From Massilia sp. Root418 (lineage in GTDB: Bacteria > Pseudomonadota > Gammaproteobacteria > Burkholderiales > Burkholderiaceae_D): a stretch of DNA of 64,000 bases. Below the pieces are notes generated by a model. It made no database searches. It was not told the DNA's origin and worked only from the letters and a program-made list of their open reading frames with translations. The DNA lies in contig NZ_LMEC01000011.1 of the NCBI RefSeq assembly GCF_001425265.1, positions 311,585-375,584 of the forward strand. Reading direction: 5' to 3'. Positions 1-8,727 of the stretch are shown one piece after another (position 1 is the first letter of the stretch; every line of letters begins with the position of its first letter). The position numbers and the translations under genes are program-made.

Positions 1-95
1 GCAACCCATCTTTACCAGTAAGGAGCCCCTCTGCGGACCGGGGAGGGACTTTTGCAGCCTCACGATAACAAACCACTTATAAAAGGGAGAGAACC
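1..95 (+). promoter_or_regulatory. Leader of the TonB-dependent receptor gene
   Basis: No coding frame is supported in these 95 bases. A good ribosome binding site (AAAGGGAG, 82-89) lies six bases before the ATG at 96. A weak GC-rich inverted repeat (CCCTC/GAGGG) lies near 28-48. The promoter is probably partly or wholly to the left of the window; no convincing -35/-10 pair was found here. Confidence 0.4.
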
Positions 96-3065
96 ATGCA
101 ATTGAAAAAAATGATGGCCGCGATGGTGGCGGTGGGACTGGCTTCTTCGGCCATTGCAGCCGACGAAGCTGAACGTAGGGACGACAAGGGTGAGAAGATC
201 ACACGGGTGGAAGTCACGGGTTCCAGCCTGAAGCGCATCAACGCCGAAACGGCCTCGCCGGTGCAGGTGATCGACGCCAAGCAGATAGAGAACATGGGCG
301 CGCGCACCCTGCTGCAGGTGCTGGATAACCTGCCTGCGGCGCGCCCCGCCCAGCAGGACTTCCGCTCCATGTTCACCGGCTCGGACGGCGGCTCGCAGGC
401 CAACCTGCGCGGCCTGGGCGCGCAAGGCACGCTGGTGCTGCTGAACGGCCGCCGGCTGTCCTTCTACGGTGCGCCGGCCGGCTTCCAGACCATGTTCGTC
501 AATATCGACGCCATCCCCGCCGCCGCCATCGAGCGCATGGAGGTGCTGACGGACGGCGCCTCTGCGGTCTACGGCTCGGACGCGGTGGCTGGCGTCATCA
601 ACGTCATCACCAAGAAGAACTACCAGGGCCTGGAAGCGCGCGCCAATGCCGACTTCTCGCCCGACGTGAAGTCCTACGGCGAACGCCAGGCCAGCCTGAT
701 CTACGGCAAGGGCGACTTGAACACCGACGGCTACAACGTCTACGGCTCGGTGAACGTGTACCAGCGTGACCGCATCTCGCTGGCGGACACCTACCTGAAA
801 CGCCCGGACTACTTCTACGTCAACAACCCCACCTTCGTGCCCAACTTCCGCATCGGCACCGGCAGCGAGCCGGGCGTGCTGAATCCCGGCACCTTCTTCG
901 TGTTTGATAAAGCCAACAACAATGCCCGCACCCAGCGCGCGGTCACCGGCTGCACCAACACGCTGACGGAAGCCTCCGGCACGCGCTGCATCTGGAACAA
1001 CCTGCCCTACGCGCTGGACACCGGCCCCACCTCGGACCGCGCCACCGCCTTCGTCAGCGGCCGCGTGAAGCTGGGTGGCGACCTGGAAGGCTTCGCGGAA
1101 GCGGCCTATACCCATATCAAGCTGCGCGGTGAAAACGGCCCGCGCAGCTTCAACAGCGGCAGCACCAACAACTGGTTCGCGCGCAATACCGGCACCAAAC
1201 TCAATACTTTCGCCTATCCCTATCTGAGCCCGAACAACACCTACCTGCAAGGCAAGCTGGGTGCCGACATGGCCGCCAAGATGGGCGGCGCGGCGGGCCT
1301 GAACTACCTGATGCAGGATGCGCCCGGCCACTTCGGCCAGAAGAACGAGGACGACAACTACCGCGCGCTGGCCGGCCTGCGCGGCAGCATCGGCGGCGGC
1401 TGGGACTTCGAGACCGCGCTGAGCGTGGCTGGCAGCCACTCCACGCTGTTCCAGACCATCAACGTCAACACCAAGGGCTTTGAAAAAGCCTTCGGTCCGT
1501 TCACGAAAGACCCGGCCACCGGCCGCACCTATATCGCGGACAATCCGGCCTACAAGTTCGGCCAGATCAGCGAGGCCAACGCCGCGCTGCTGCGCGAAGC
1601 CTATCCCACCTTCGACATCCAGTCCTGGACCAAGCTCATTACCTGGGACGGCAAGGTGGAAGGCACGCTGTTCAAGCTGGGCGAGCGCGAAGTGCGCGCC
1701 GCCTTCGGCGCGAGCCTGATGCGCGAGAGCTTCCTCACGCCGGGCAACGCGGATGCGGCCAATGGCCTCATCACGCAGCAAGGCGGCTCCTGGTTCGACG
1801 GCGCGCGCACCATCGGCGCGGTGTTCGGCGAGGTAGTGGTGCCGGTGACGGACAAGCTGGAACTGAACGCCGCCGCGCGCCTGGACAAGTACCCGAACTT
1901 CTCCGCCAACCTGGCGCCCAAGCTGGGCGTGCAGTGGCGCGCGCGGCCGGAGCTGCTGCTGCGCGGTACGTACTCGGAAGGCTTCCGCGCGCCCAACCTG
2001 GCCGAATCCGGCACCGGCGGCGTGTTCGCGCAGGTGGGCGGCATCCGCGACACCGTGCGCTGCGACGAGACCAACGCCATCGCGCGCATGCTGATGAAGT
2101 CCGTCACGCCGACCGACGTCGACCTGGGCAAGACCCTGCTGAACTCAAACTGCTCCACCACCGTGGGCGGGCTGACGCCGCCGAACCCGGACCTGCGGCC
2201 GGAGAAGGCAAAGATCTCCACCGTGGGCATGGTGCTGCAGCCGGCCAGGGACGTGAGCATTTCCGTGGACTACTGGTTCGTCTACCGCCGCAACGAAATC
2301 GTGCGCCAGGACTTCAACGAGCTGTTCACCCAGCTGGTGGAAAAGCACGGCCCGACGCTGGCCGGGACCGACCAGGCCATCCGCAGCGAGCTGACCGACG
2401 CCGACCGCGGCAACGTGGCGGCGGTGGCGGCCATGTGCGCCAACCCGGCCAACGCTGCCGCATGCTCGGGTGGCGCGCCGCGCTACTCGGTAGGCAACCT
2501 GGGCGGCTTGATCAACTCCTACTCGAACCGTGGCCGCACGCTGATCGACGGCGTGGACATCGACGCGCGCACCCGCTTCTCGCTGGGCGACATGGGCAAG
2601 CTTGGCACCGGCATCTCGGCCACCATCCGCAAACGCGAGACCATCAGCAGCGACAACGCGGGCGGCTTCAACGGCAACACCGTCGGCTACTACGATTCGC
2701 CGCGTTTCCGCGCCACCGTGAATGCCGACTGGAGCTACCGCAACTTCATCACAAGCGTGTTCGTCAACTACACCGGCCGCACCAAGTGGGCTTATGGTCC
2801 ATGGGACGAGGACAACGCACCTGGCAAATGCACGGCCGCTTCGGTGGCGCTGCCTGAAACGCTGTGCGACGGCGCGCCGTCGTACACCACGGTGAACCTG
2901 GCCCTGAACTGGAAGCCGGTGAAGAACCTGGAGGTGGGCCTGAATATCAAGAACCTGCTGGACAAGAAGCCTTACTACGACCCGAACGGCTGGGAAGGCT
3001 ACAACCATAGCCAGAACCTGTTCGGCCGCCAGTTCGCCGTTTCGGCCAGCTATAAGTTCTGGTGA
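96..3065 (+). CDS. TonB-dependent receptor
   Basis: Outer-membrane active transporter, energised by TonB-ExbBD, that imports a ligand too large for porins. The 989-residue product starts with a short signal peptide (about 1-21, ending SAIAA), followed by a TonB-box-like stretch (ITRVEVTGSSLKRI, about 35-48) and a plug domain with NLRGLG and VLLNGRR (about 50-180). A long beta-barrel follows and ends in an aromatic residue (SASYKFW), as outer-membrane proteins do. Length and layout match the CirA/oligosaccharide type of receptor common in polymer-degrading proteobacteria. The next gene, an exported Gfo/Idh/MocA enzyme, begins 37 bases later and is probably co-transcribed, which suggests a sugar ligand. 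The ligand itself cannot be read from sequence. Confidence 0.95.
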   Translation: MQLKKMMAAMVAVGLASSAIAADEAERRDDKGEKITRVEVTGSSLKRINAETASPVQVIDAKQIENMGARTLLQVLDNLPAARPAQQDFRSMFTGSDGGSQANLRGLGAQGTLVLLNGRRLSFYGAPAGFQTMFVNIDAIPAAAIERMEVLTDGASAVYGSDAVAGVINVITKKNYQGLEARANADFSPDVKSYGERQASLIYGKGDLNTDGYNVYGSVNVYQRDRISLADTYLKRPDYFYVNNPTFVPNFRIGTGSEPGVLNPGTFFVFDKANNNARTQRAVTGCTNTLTEASGTRCIWNNLPYALDTGPTSDRATAFVSGRVKLGGDLEGFAEAAYTHIKLRGENGPRSFNSGSTNNWFARNTGTKLNTFAYPYLSPNNTYLQGKLGADMAAKMGGAAGLNYLMQDAPGHFGQKNEDDNYRALAGLRGSIGGGWDFETALSVAGSHSTLFQTINVNTKGFEKAFGPFTKDPATGRTYIADNPAYKFGQISEANAALLREAYPTFDIQSWTKLITWDGKVEGTLFKLGEREVRAAFGASLMRESFLTPGNADAANGLITQQGGSWFDGARTIGAVFGEVVVPVTDKLELNAAARLDKYPNFSANLAPKLGVQWRARPELLLRGTYSEGFRAPNLAESGTGGVFAQVGGIRDTVRCDETNAIARMLMKSVTPTDVDLGKTLLNSNCSTTVGGLTPPNPDLRPEKAKISTVGMVLQPARDVSISVDYWFVYRRNEIVRQDFNELFTQLVEKHGPTLAGTDQAIRSELTDADRGNVAAVAAMCANPANAAACSGGAPRYSVGNLGGLINSYSNRGRTLIDGVDIDARTRFSLGDMGKLGTGISATIRKRETISSDNAGGFNGNTVGYYDSPRFRATVNADWSYRNFITSVFVNYTGRTKWAYGPWDEDNAPGKCTAASVALPETLCDGAPSYTTVNLALNWKPVKNLEVGLNIKNLLDKKPYYDPNGWEGYNHSQNLFGRQFAVSASYKFW

Positions 3066-3102
3066 CCCGCTACAATCGATACTCTACCGAGGTAAAGCAC
3101 TG

Positions 3103-4488
3103 ATGGATAAACAATTGGATAAGCAATTCAATCGACGACACTTTCTTACCGCCGGCGCCGCGCTGGCGGGCAGCCTGCTGCTGCCGCGCGCCTTCGCTGC
3201 GGGCGGCGGCGAGCGCCTGCGCATCGGCATGATAGGCACCGGCATGCGCGGCCAGGTGCTGCTCAAGGAGCTGCTGCGCCGCGACGACGTGGAAGTGGCT
3301 GCCCTGTGCGACATCGACCCGGTGATGCTGGGCCGCGCGCTGAAACAGGTTGAAAAGGAAGGCAAGGCCAAACCAGCCACGTTCGGCGAGGACCGCGACC
3401 CGCAAGCCTACCGCCGCCTGCTGGACGGCGGCAAAGGCAGCGGCATCGGCAAGCTCGATGGCGTCGTCATCGCCACGCCCTGGGAGTGGCATGCGGAGAT
3501 GGCCATCGCCGCCATGCAGGCCAAGGTGGCGGTGGGCTGCGAAGTGGTGGCCGGCGTAACCCTGCAGGACCACTGGGACGTGCTGAATACCCAGCTCAAG
3601 ACCGGCACGCCCTATATGCTGCTGGAGAACGTGTGCTACCGGCGCGACGTGATGGCGGTGCTGCAGATGGTGCGCGCTGGTCTGTTCGGCGAACTGGTGC
3701 ACCTGCAGGGCGGCTACCAGCACGACCTGCGGGCCGTGAAGTTCAACAGCGGCGATCCGGCCAAGCCTTACGGCAGCGGGCTGGAATACGGCGCCAAGGG
3801 CTTCTCGGAGGCGCGCTGGCGCACCGAGCACTCGGTAAAGCGCAACGGCGAGCTGTATCCGAGTCATGGCATCGGGCCGTGCGCGATGTACACCAACATC
3901 AACCGTGGCAACCGCTTCACGCGCATCAATGCCTTCGCCACCAAGGCGCGCGGGTTGCATGATTACATCGTCAAGCAGCCGGGCGGCGCGCAGCATCCGA
4001 GCGCGAAGACGCAGTTCAAGCTGGGCGACGTGGTGACCACCACGCTGGCTTGCGAGAACGGCGAGACGATATTGCTGCAGCACGATACGTCGCTGCCGCG
4101 CCCTTATTCGCTGGGCTTCCGGGTGCAGGGGACGGACGGGCTGTGGATGGATGTGAACCGGTCCATTCATATCGAGGGCAAGAGCAAGCCGCACCAGTGG
4201 GAGGACTTCCAGGCTTACCAGGAGAAGTACGACCATCCGCTGTGGCGCCAGTATGCGTCGCGCGCGGAAGGGGCGGGGCACGGGGGCATGGATTTCTTTG
4301 TTATCCATGCTTTCGTTGAGGCGCTGAAGGCGCAGGCGCCGATGCCGATCGATATTTACGACGCGGTGGCGTGGAGCGCCATTACGCCGCTGTCGGAGAT
4401 GTCCATTGCGCAGAATTTCCAGACGCTGGATTTCCCAGACTTTACCAATGGGTTGTGGAAGACGCGCAAGCCGGTTTTTGCGCTGTAG
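3103..4488 (+). CDS. Tat-exported Gfo/Idh/MocA oxidoreductase, GH109-like
   Basis: Predicted NAD-dependent periplasmic enzyme. The N-terminus has a twin-arginine signal (NRRHFLTAGAALAGSLLL), then a Rossmann motif (RIGMIGTGMRGQ, about 42-53) and the Gfo/Idh/MocA C-terminal domain. The motif YPSHGIGP (about 254-261) and the GCEVVAG and LLENVCYRR blocks resemble GH109 enzymes, which cleave glycosides by a redox mechanism with bound NAD. The ribosome binding site GAGGTAA stands before ATG 3103. The gene follows the TonB receptor by 37 bases, so the pair may import and process a glycan. A plain sugar dehydrogenase remains possible; the family call is firmer than the substrate (alpha-N-acetylgalactosaminide in characterised GH109 members). 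Confidence 0.85.
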   Translation: MDKQLDKQFNRRHFLTAGAALAGSLLLPRAFAAGGGERLRIGMIGTGMRGQVLLKELLRRDDVEVAALCDIDPVMLGRALKQVEKEGKAKPATFGEDRDPQAYRRLLDGGKGSGIGKLDGVVIATPWEWHAEMAIAAMQAKVAVGCEVVAGVTLQDHWDVLNTQLKTGTPYMLLENVCYRRDVMAVLQMVRAGLFGELVHLQGGYQHDLRAVKFNSGDPAKPYGSGLEYGAKGFSEARWRTEHSVKRNGELYPSHGIGPCAMYTNINRGNRFTRINAFATKARGLHDYIVKQPGGAQHPSAKTQFKLGDVVTTTLACENGETILLQHDTSLPRPYSLGFRVQGTDGLWMDVNRSIHIEGKSKPHQWEDFQAYQEKYDHPLWRQYASRAEGAGHGGMDFFVIHAFVEALKAQAPMPIDIYDAVAWSAITPLSEMSIAQNFQTLDFPDFTNGLWKTRKPVFAL

Positions 4489-4498
4489 GGGCGGCTTT

Positions 4499-4533
4499 GG
4501 CGGGTTACGGCGTTCCGCCTAACCCGCCCTACG
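4499..4533. repeat. Single REP-like palindrome
   Basis: GGCGGGTTAC...CTAACCCGCC followed by CTACG: inverted arms GGCGGGTTA/TAACCCGCC with a variable GC-rich loop. It is one of the dispersed intergenic elements of this genome and lies 11 bases after the stop of the GH109-like gene, so it may also act in transcript 3' ends. Confidence 0.8.
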
Positions 4534-4636
4534 GGGGGCGGCGGCTTTTGATTTTGTAGTCGCCGGCGCTACTATGTAGTCGGCATTCCATGCCTATCAT
4601 GCGCCGGGGATGGGGCTGCTGCTCTAGACTATTGGC

Positions 4637-4906
4637 ATGAGCCGACGTGTTGACGGAATGATAGCTGAAAGGGTCTCTGTTGCCTTGTTGACGCGGGCCG
4701 CCTTTGGTGCCGGCACCGCGCTCAATTATGCCGAGCTGTCCGGCATTCCGAAACGCCTGATCTGCGAGATCATGGCGCGCCCCATCGCGCAGGTACGCAG
4801 CTATACCACCTTGCTGGAACCGGACGCGGACCGCCGCGCCGTGGCGCGCGAAGCGCCGGACCTGGGACCGGAATTGGGGCCCGACCTGGAGCCTGGCCCG
4901 GCCTAG
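4637..4906 (+). CDS. Small hypothetical protein (89 aa)
   Basis: Not recognised. The frame shows strong G/C preference at third codon positions from about codon 20 on, which supports real coding. The product is basic to neutral, with a possible helical segment (about 15-60) and a proline/aspartate-rich tail ([15 protein letters not shown]). No signal peptide or membrane segment is obvious. No good ribosome binding site precedes ATG 4637; ATG 4658 (MIAERV) is an alternative start. Its stop codon TAG (4904-4906) overlaps the stop codon of the convergent alcohol dehydrogenase gene in the palindrome CTAG. Confidence 0.55.
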   Translation: MSRRVDGMIAERVSVALLTRAAFGAGTALNYAELSGIPKRLICEIMARPIAQVRSYTTLLEPDADRRAVAREAPDLGPELGPDLEPGPA

Positions 4907-6063
4907 GGCCGCAGCACCACCTTGCGGCAATTGTCTTCCTTCTTGTCGAACATGCGGTATCCCTCGGGCGCCTGCTCCAGCTGCATGCGGTGCGAGATGA
5001 TCACCTCCGGGTGCAGCTTGCCTTCGTCGATGAAGCGCAGCAGCTCGGGCATGTGCTTTTGCACGTGGGTCTGGCCTGCGCGCACGCCGATGCCTTTTTC
5101 GAAGATGTCGCCGAACAGGAAGCCGTGGATGAAGCCCGAGTACAGGCCCGGCGCGCTGACCGTGCCGCCGCGCCGCACCGCCGCGATGCACTGGCGCAGC
5201 GCGCTGCCGCTGCTGCCTTCCAGTTTCAGGCTGGTGAGCGCGGTTTCCAGCGCGCTGCCCTTGGCCTCGAAGCCGACCGCGTCGATCACCGCATCCACGC
5301 CCCGGAAGCTGGTCGCTTCGATGATGGTTTCGGCCGCGTCCACCTCGTCGAAATTGAGGGGAATCACGCCGTAGGTGGCGCGCGCGAATTCCAGGCGGTA
5401 GGGGTGGTGGTCCACCATGAAGATGCGCTCGGCGCCCAGCATGCGCGCGCAGGCCGCTGCCATCTGGCCGACCGGGCCGGCGCCGAAGATGGCCACCGAG
5501 GAGCCGGCCGTGACGCCGGCGTTCAGCACTGCCTGGTAGCCCGTGGGCAAGATGTCGCTCAGGAACAGCACTTTCTCGTCAGCCAGGGTATCCGGGATCT
5601 TGATGGGGCCGACGTTGGCCTTGGGCACGCGCACATACTCGGCCTGGCCGCCGGGCACGCCGCCGTACAGGTGGCTGAAGCCGAACAGCGCGGCGCCGGG
5701 CCGCAAGTCTTTCTTGTTCATGATGGCGCCGCGGTCGGGGTTGGTGGTCTCGCAGGCGGAATACAGATGCCTGTCGCAGAAGAAGCAGCTGCCGCAGGCA
5801 ATCACGAACGGCACGACTACGCGGTCGCCCTTGCGCAGCTGGGTTACGCCGGGGCCGGCGTCCACCACGACACCCATGAATTCATGCCCCATGATGTCGC
5901 CTTCTTTCATACCGGGAACCTTGCCACGGTACAAGTGCAGGTCGGAACCGCAGATGGCGGTGGCGGTGATCTTGAGGATGATGTCGTCCGCTTCCTGGAT
6001 GATGGGGTCGGGAACGGTGTCGACTTTGACGTCGTGGGCGGAGTGGTAGACGAGCGCGCGCAT
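4903..6063 (-). CDS. Zinc-dependent alcohol dehydrogenase (formaldehyde dehydrogenase-like)
   Basis: Medium-chain dehydrogenase of 386 residues. Catalytic zinc ligands C38, H60 and E61 ([15 protein letters not shown]) and four structural-zinc cysteines (C90, C93, C96, C104) are visible, followed by a Rossmann GAGPVG motif near 195. The long loop between the structural-zinc lobe and the cofactor domain and the C-terminal pattern resemble the glutathione-independent formaldehyde dehydrogenase/threonine dehydrogenase-like subgroup. The likely reaction is NAD(P)-dependent oxidation of an alcohol or aldehyde hydrate; the substrate is unknown. A strong AGGAGG precedes the ATG at 6063. It stands alone on this strand, so no pathway can be inferred. 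Confidence 0.9.
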   Translation of the reverse strand: MRALVYHSAHDVKVDTVPDPIIQEADDIILKITATAICGSDLHLYRGKVPGMKEGDIMGHEFMGVVVDAGPGVTQLRKGDRVVVPFVIACGSCFFCDRHLYSACETTNPDRGAIMNKKDLRPGAALFGFSHLYGGVPGGQAEYVRVPKANVGPIKIPDTLADEKVLFLSDILPTGYQAVLNAGVTAGSSVAIFGAGPVGQMAAACARMLGAERIFMVDHHPYRLEFARATYGVIPLNFDEVDAAETIIEATSFRGVDAVIDAVGFEAKGSALETALTSLKLEGSSGSALRQCIAAVRRGGTVSAPGLYSGFIHGFLFGDIFEKGIGVRAGQTHVQKHMPELLRFIDEGKLHPEVIISHRMQLEQAPEGYRMFDKKEDNCRKVVLRP

Positions 6064-6267
6064 GGATGCCTCCTGTGCAGGTTAGGCATTCAGCTTAGTG
6101 CCGGCGGGGGCGGCACGGCAGGGTAAATACTCTGAATAAGAAGTAGGCGCAGTCCTACATTGCGCCTGTCCGCGCGCCTATGCAGGCGCCAGGATGGCGG
6201 GTCTACCATGGCTTTACCTTGCCGTATGGCCAGGCGAGGCACCCATAACATCATCAAGGAGATGACC
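6064..6267. promoter_or_regulatory. Divergent promoter region with a 7-bp hairpin
   Basis: This 204-base gap separates the alcohol dehydrogenase from the small glutamine-rich protein gene and must hold both promoters. It contains a perfect inverted repeat, AGGCGCA (6145-6151) and TGCGCCT (6161-6167), with a nine-base loop. No clear -35/-10 pair was identified. Whether the repeat is an operator or an RNA hairpin is not decided by the sequence. Confidence 0.35.
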
Positions 6268-6504
6268 ATGGCTAGCAATCAAAGCGATATCAACAAAGAC
6301 CGCGACCTGAACCAGGGCAGCCGCCAAGGCGGCCAGCAGGGGGGCAAGCAAAGCGATCTGCAGGACCAGCAGAACCAGCAGAGCGGCAGCCGCCCAGGGC
6401 AGAGCCAGCAAAGCGGCCCAAAGGGTACTACGCAGGGTGGTCAGGTTGATGACCAGGAAATGAACCGCGAAACCGGCAGCGGCGGCGGCAGCAAGAGCCG
6501 CTAG
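6268..6504 (+). CDS. Small glutamine/glycine-rich hydrophilic protein (78 aa)
   Basis: A short protein made almost entirely of Q, G, S, D, N, K and R (for example QGGQQGGKQSDLQDQQNQQ), with no hydrophobic core. It is therefore predicted to be intrinsically disordered and soluble. It resembles small stress-associated hydrophilic proteins of proteobacteria, but no family is claimed. The start is ATG 6268, seven bases after AAGGA (6256-6260); the longer upstream frame is not coding-like. An ATG at 6262 is too close to the ribosome binding site. It is followed directly by a REP-like pair. Confidence 0.65.
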   Translation: MASNQSDINKDRDLNQGSRQGGQQGGKQSDLQDQQNQQSGSRPGQSQQSGPKGTTQGGQVDDQEMNRETGSGGGSKSR

Positions 6505-6517
6505 GTTGGCCGCGTTT

Positions 6518-6611
6518 GGCGGGTTACGCGCCTGCGGCGCTAACCCGCCCTACGGGAGCCGTCGAGGTGGTCTTAGGGCGGGTTAGCGCACGCCAGCGCG
6601 CGTAACCCGCC
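6518..6611. repeat. REP-like pair (BIME-type), inverted
   Basis: Two palindromic units in opposite orientation: 6518-6554 (GGCGGGTTA...TAACCCGCCCTACG) and 6574-6611 (TAGGGCGGGTTA...CGTAACCCGCC). They fill the space between the convergent small-protein gene and the branched-chain binding-protein gene, where a bidirectional terminator is expected. Confidence 0.8.
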
Positions 6612-6616
6612 GCATA

Positions 6617-7750
6617 TCAATAACTCGTAATCGGCGCCGGCTGGCCATTTTTAAACGTGAAAATGGTCACCGGCGATTCCTTCATATCTCCCTTGGCGTC
6701 GAACGCGTAGGTGCCCGCCACGCCCTTGTAGGCGGTGGACGAGATCACTGCGCCCACCTTGGCCGGATCGAGGGAATTGGCCTTCTGCATCGCTTGCGCG
6801 TACATCATGGTGGCGTCGTAGTAGGACGCGGCGTAGACGTCCGCGTCGCGGTTGTAGCGTTTCTTGAACGCGGCCTTGAACTGCGGGCCGCTGGCGGCCT
6901 TGTCCAGGATCGCGCCGCCCTGCGAGCACAGGACATTGTCCGCCACCGCGTCGCCGCCCAGCTTGCCCATTTCCGCGGTGCAGATGGTGTCGCCGCCCAG
7001 CAGCTTGGCGTTGATGCCCAGCTGCTTCATCTGGCGCGCCATCGGTGCGCCCTGCGGCGCGTAGCCGCCAAAGAAGATCGCTTCCACCTTCTTGGCTTTG
7101 AGCTTGGTGAGGATGGACGTGAAGTCGAAGGCCTTGTCGGTGGTGAACTCGTGGCCGGCCACGGTCATGCCGGAGGCCTTGGCCTGCTTCTTGAATTCTT
7201 CAGCCACGCCCTGGCCGAACGCCGTGCGGTCGTCGATCACGGCCACGGTCTTCAATTTCAGTTCCTGCGCGGCGTACATGGCCATTTTCGAGCCGAGCTG
7301 GGTGTCGCTGGCGTTCACGCGGTACAGGCCCTTGTAGCCCTGCTGCGTGATTTTCGGATTGGTGGCAACGGTGGCGAAGATCACGCCGGCATCGTTGTAG
7401 GCGCGCGAGGCGGGGATGGCGACGCCGGAGTTATAGGGGCCGACCACGTATTTGATGCCGCCGTCGATGAACTTCTGCGCCACCTGCACGCCGGCTTTCG
7501 GGTCGCCCTGGTCATCCTCGGACTGCAGTTCGAATTTGATCTTTTTGCCGGCCACGGTAATCGGCTTGGCGTTCAGTTCTTCCACCGCCAGGCGGGCACC
7601 GTTCTCGTTGTCCTTGCCGGAAAAGGCCTGCGGGCCGGACAGGGGGCCGCTGTGGCCGATTTTCACGATGGTGTCCTGTGCCGCTGCGCTGCCCATGGCG
7701 CTGATGGCGCCCAGCAGGGCGAGTAAGCCCGTGCTCAGTTTCAAATTCAT
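6617..7750 (-). CDS. Branched-chain amino-acid ABC transporter substrate-binding protein
   Basis: Periplasmic LivJ/LivK-type binding protein of 377 residues. It has a signal peptide (about 1-24, ending GSAAA), the family start KIGHSGPLSGPQA, and the two-lobe pattern with VVGPYNSGVAIPAS and FFGGYAPQGAPMARQ. It would deliver leucine, isoleucine, valine or a related amino acid or amide to a LivHMGF permease. No permease or ATPase gene is adjacent, so it is an orphan that shares a transporter encoded elsewhere. AAGGAGA stands before the ATG at 7750. Confidence 0.93.
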   Translation of the reverse strand: MNLKLSTGLLALLGAISAMGSAAAQDTIVKIGHSGPLSGPQAFSGKDNENGARLAVEELNAKPITVAGKKIKFELQSEDDQGDPKAGVQVAQKFIDGGIKYVVGPYNSGVAIPASRAYNDAGVIFATVATNPKITQQGYKGLYRVNASDTQLGSKMAMYAAQELKLKTVAVIDDRTAFGQGVAEEFKKQAKASGMTVAGHEFTTDKAFDFTSILTKLKAKKVEAIFFGGYAPQGAPMARQMKQLGINAKLLGGDTICTAEMGKLGGDAVADNVLCSQGGAILDKAASGPQFKAAFKKRYNRDADVYAASYYDATMMYAQAMQKANSLDPAKVGAVISSTAYKGVAGTYAFDAKGDMKESPVTIFTFKNGQPAPITSY

Positions 7751-7851
7751 TGCGTCTCCTTGTGGTCGATATGCGGGTGCATTATCGCCAAGTGGCGGGG
7801 GCAGGGCAACCGAAAACTTGTGGGAGCGCTCACTAGCAGGCGGCGCGTGCG

Positions 7852-8646
7852 CTAGCGCTGCGCCACCCTGCGCTGGCGCGCCAGCGCGCTGTTGATGCGG
7901 TCGATCAGGCCATCGTCGTGGCTGCGGGCGATGGCAAAGTGCATGCCGTTTTCCACTTGCAGGGGCTTGGGCAGTACGGTCAGGCGCACGCCGGGCGGCA
8001 GGGACAGGTCTTTCAGGTGGGGCTGGATCAGCTGGTCGAGCGCCGCTTCGATTTCGGCCGGGCTGTCGCCCGAGGGCTGGTACAGCAGCAGGGCGTCCAC
8101 CCGCTTGAGCAGCAGGCGCTGGAGGCGGGTTGCGCGCGAGGCGATGTCTTCGTCCACCCGGAACAGTTTGTTGCGGCCGAGTTCAAAATCGTCGCCGTAG
8201 GTGTAGCCGCGCACCGCGCCGATGGTTTTGCCGCGCAGGTCGTCGATGGTGCGGAAGGTGAAGCTGGCGTCGCTGCGGGTGACCAGCCAGAGGGTGTTGC
8301 TGGAGGCGGGGTCGGAGTAGCGCAGCGCGCGCAGGCGGTCGGCGGTTTTCGGCAGGCCGAAAATCAGGCCACCGCCCTCGCGCGCACGGCGTTCGGCGCG
8401 CGGCCAGGGGTAGGCCTTGATATCAAACGTGACGTTCAGTTCCTGTTCCAGGTAGGTGAACAGTTTGCGGCGCCAGGGCTTGGGCTGCTGCTGCCTGCCG
8501 CTGGCGTCCAGGGTATCGCCGAGCAGCAGGGTGAGCGTCTGCGGCGCGGGACGCGCAGCCGGATCGGCCATGGCCTCCGGGGCGAGCATGGCGCAAGCGA
8601 GCAGGGGACCTGTTCGCAGGAAGTTGCGCTTGCTGGGGTTCGGCAT
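7852..8646 (-). CDS. Exported solute-binding-like protein (SBP_bac_3 fold)
   Basis: A 264-residue product with an N-terminal export signal (KRNFLRTGPLLACAMLAPEAMA) and the pattern of family 3 solute-binding proteins: PWPRAERRAREGGGLIFG, a DLRGKTIGAVRGYTYG block and a final domain with VENGMHFAIARSHDD. Such proteins bind amino acids or serve as sensory or transport adaptors. No ABC permease adjoins it. The Shine-Dalgarno region before the start (8646) is weak. In this genus many such proteins are orphans, so the ligand and partner remain open. Confidence 0.75.
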   Translation of the reverse strand: MPNPSKRNFLRTGPLLACAMLAPEAMADPAARPAPQTLTLLLGDTLDASGRQQQPKPWRRKLFTYLEQELNVTFDIKAYPWPRAERRAREGGGLIFGLPKTADRLRALRYSDPASSNTLWLVTRSDASFTFRTIDDLRGKTIGAVRGYTYGDDFELGRNKLFRVDEDIASRATRLQRLLLKRVDALLLYQPSGDSPAEIEAALDQLIQPHLKDLSLPPGVRLTVLPKPLQVENGMHFAIARSHDDGLIDRINSALARQRRVAQR

Positions 8647-8727
8647 GCGGGTGCTCGTGTGGTTCTGGACGACTGATTATTGCAGAAATCAGCCGCCGCG
8701 TGCGGGCGCGGCGGGCTGGCGTGCCGC

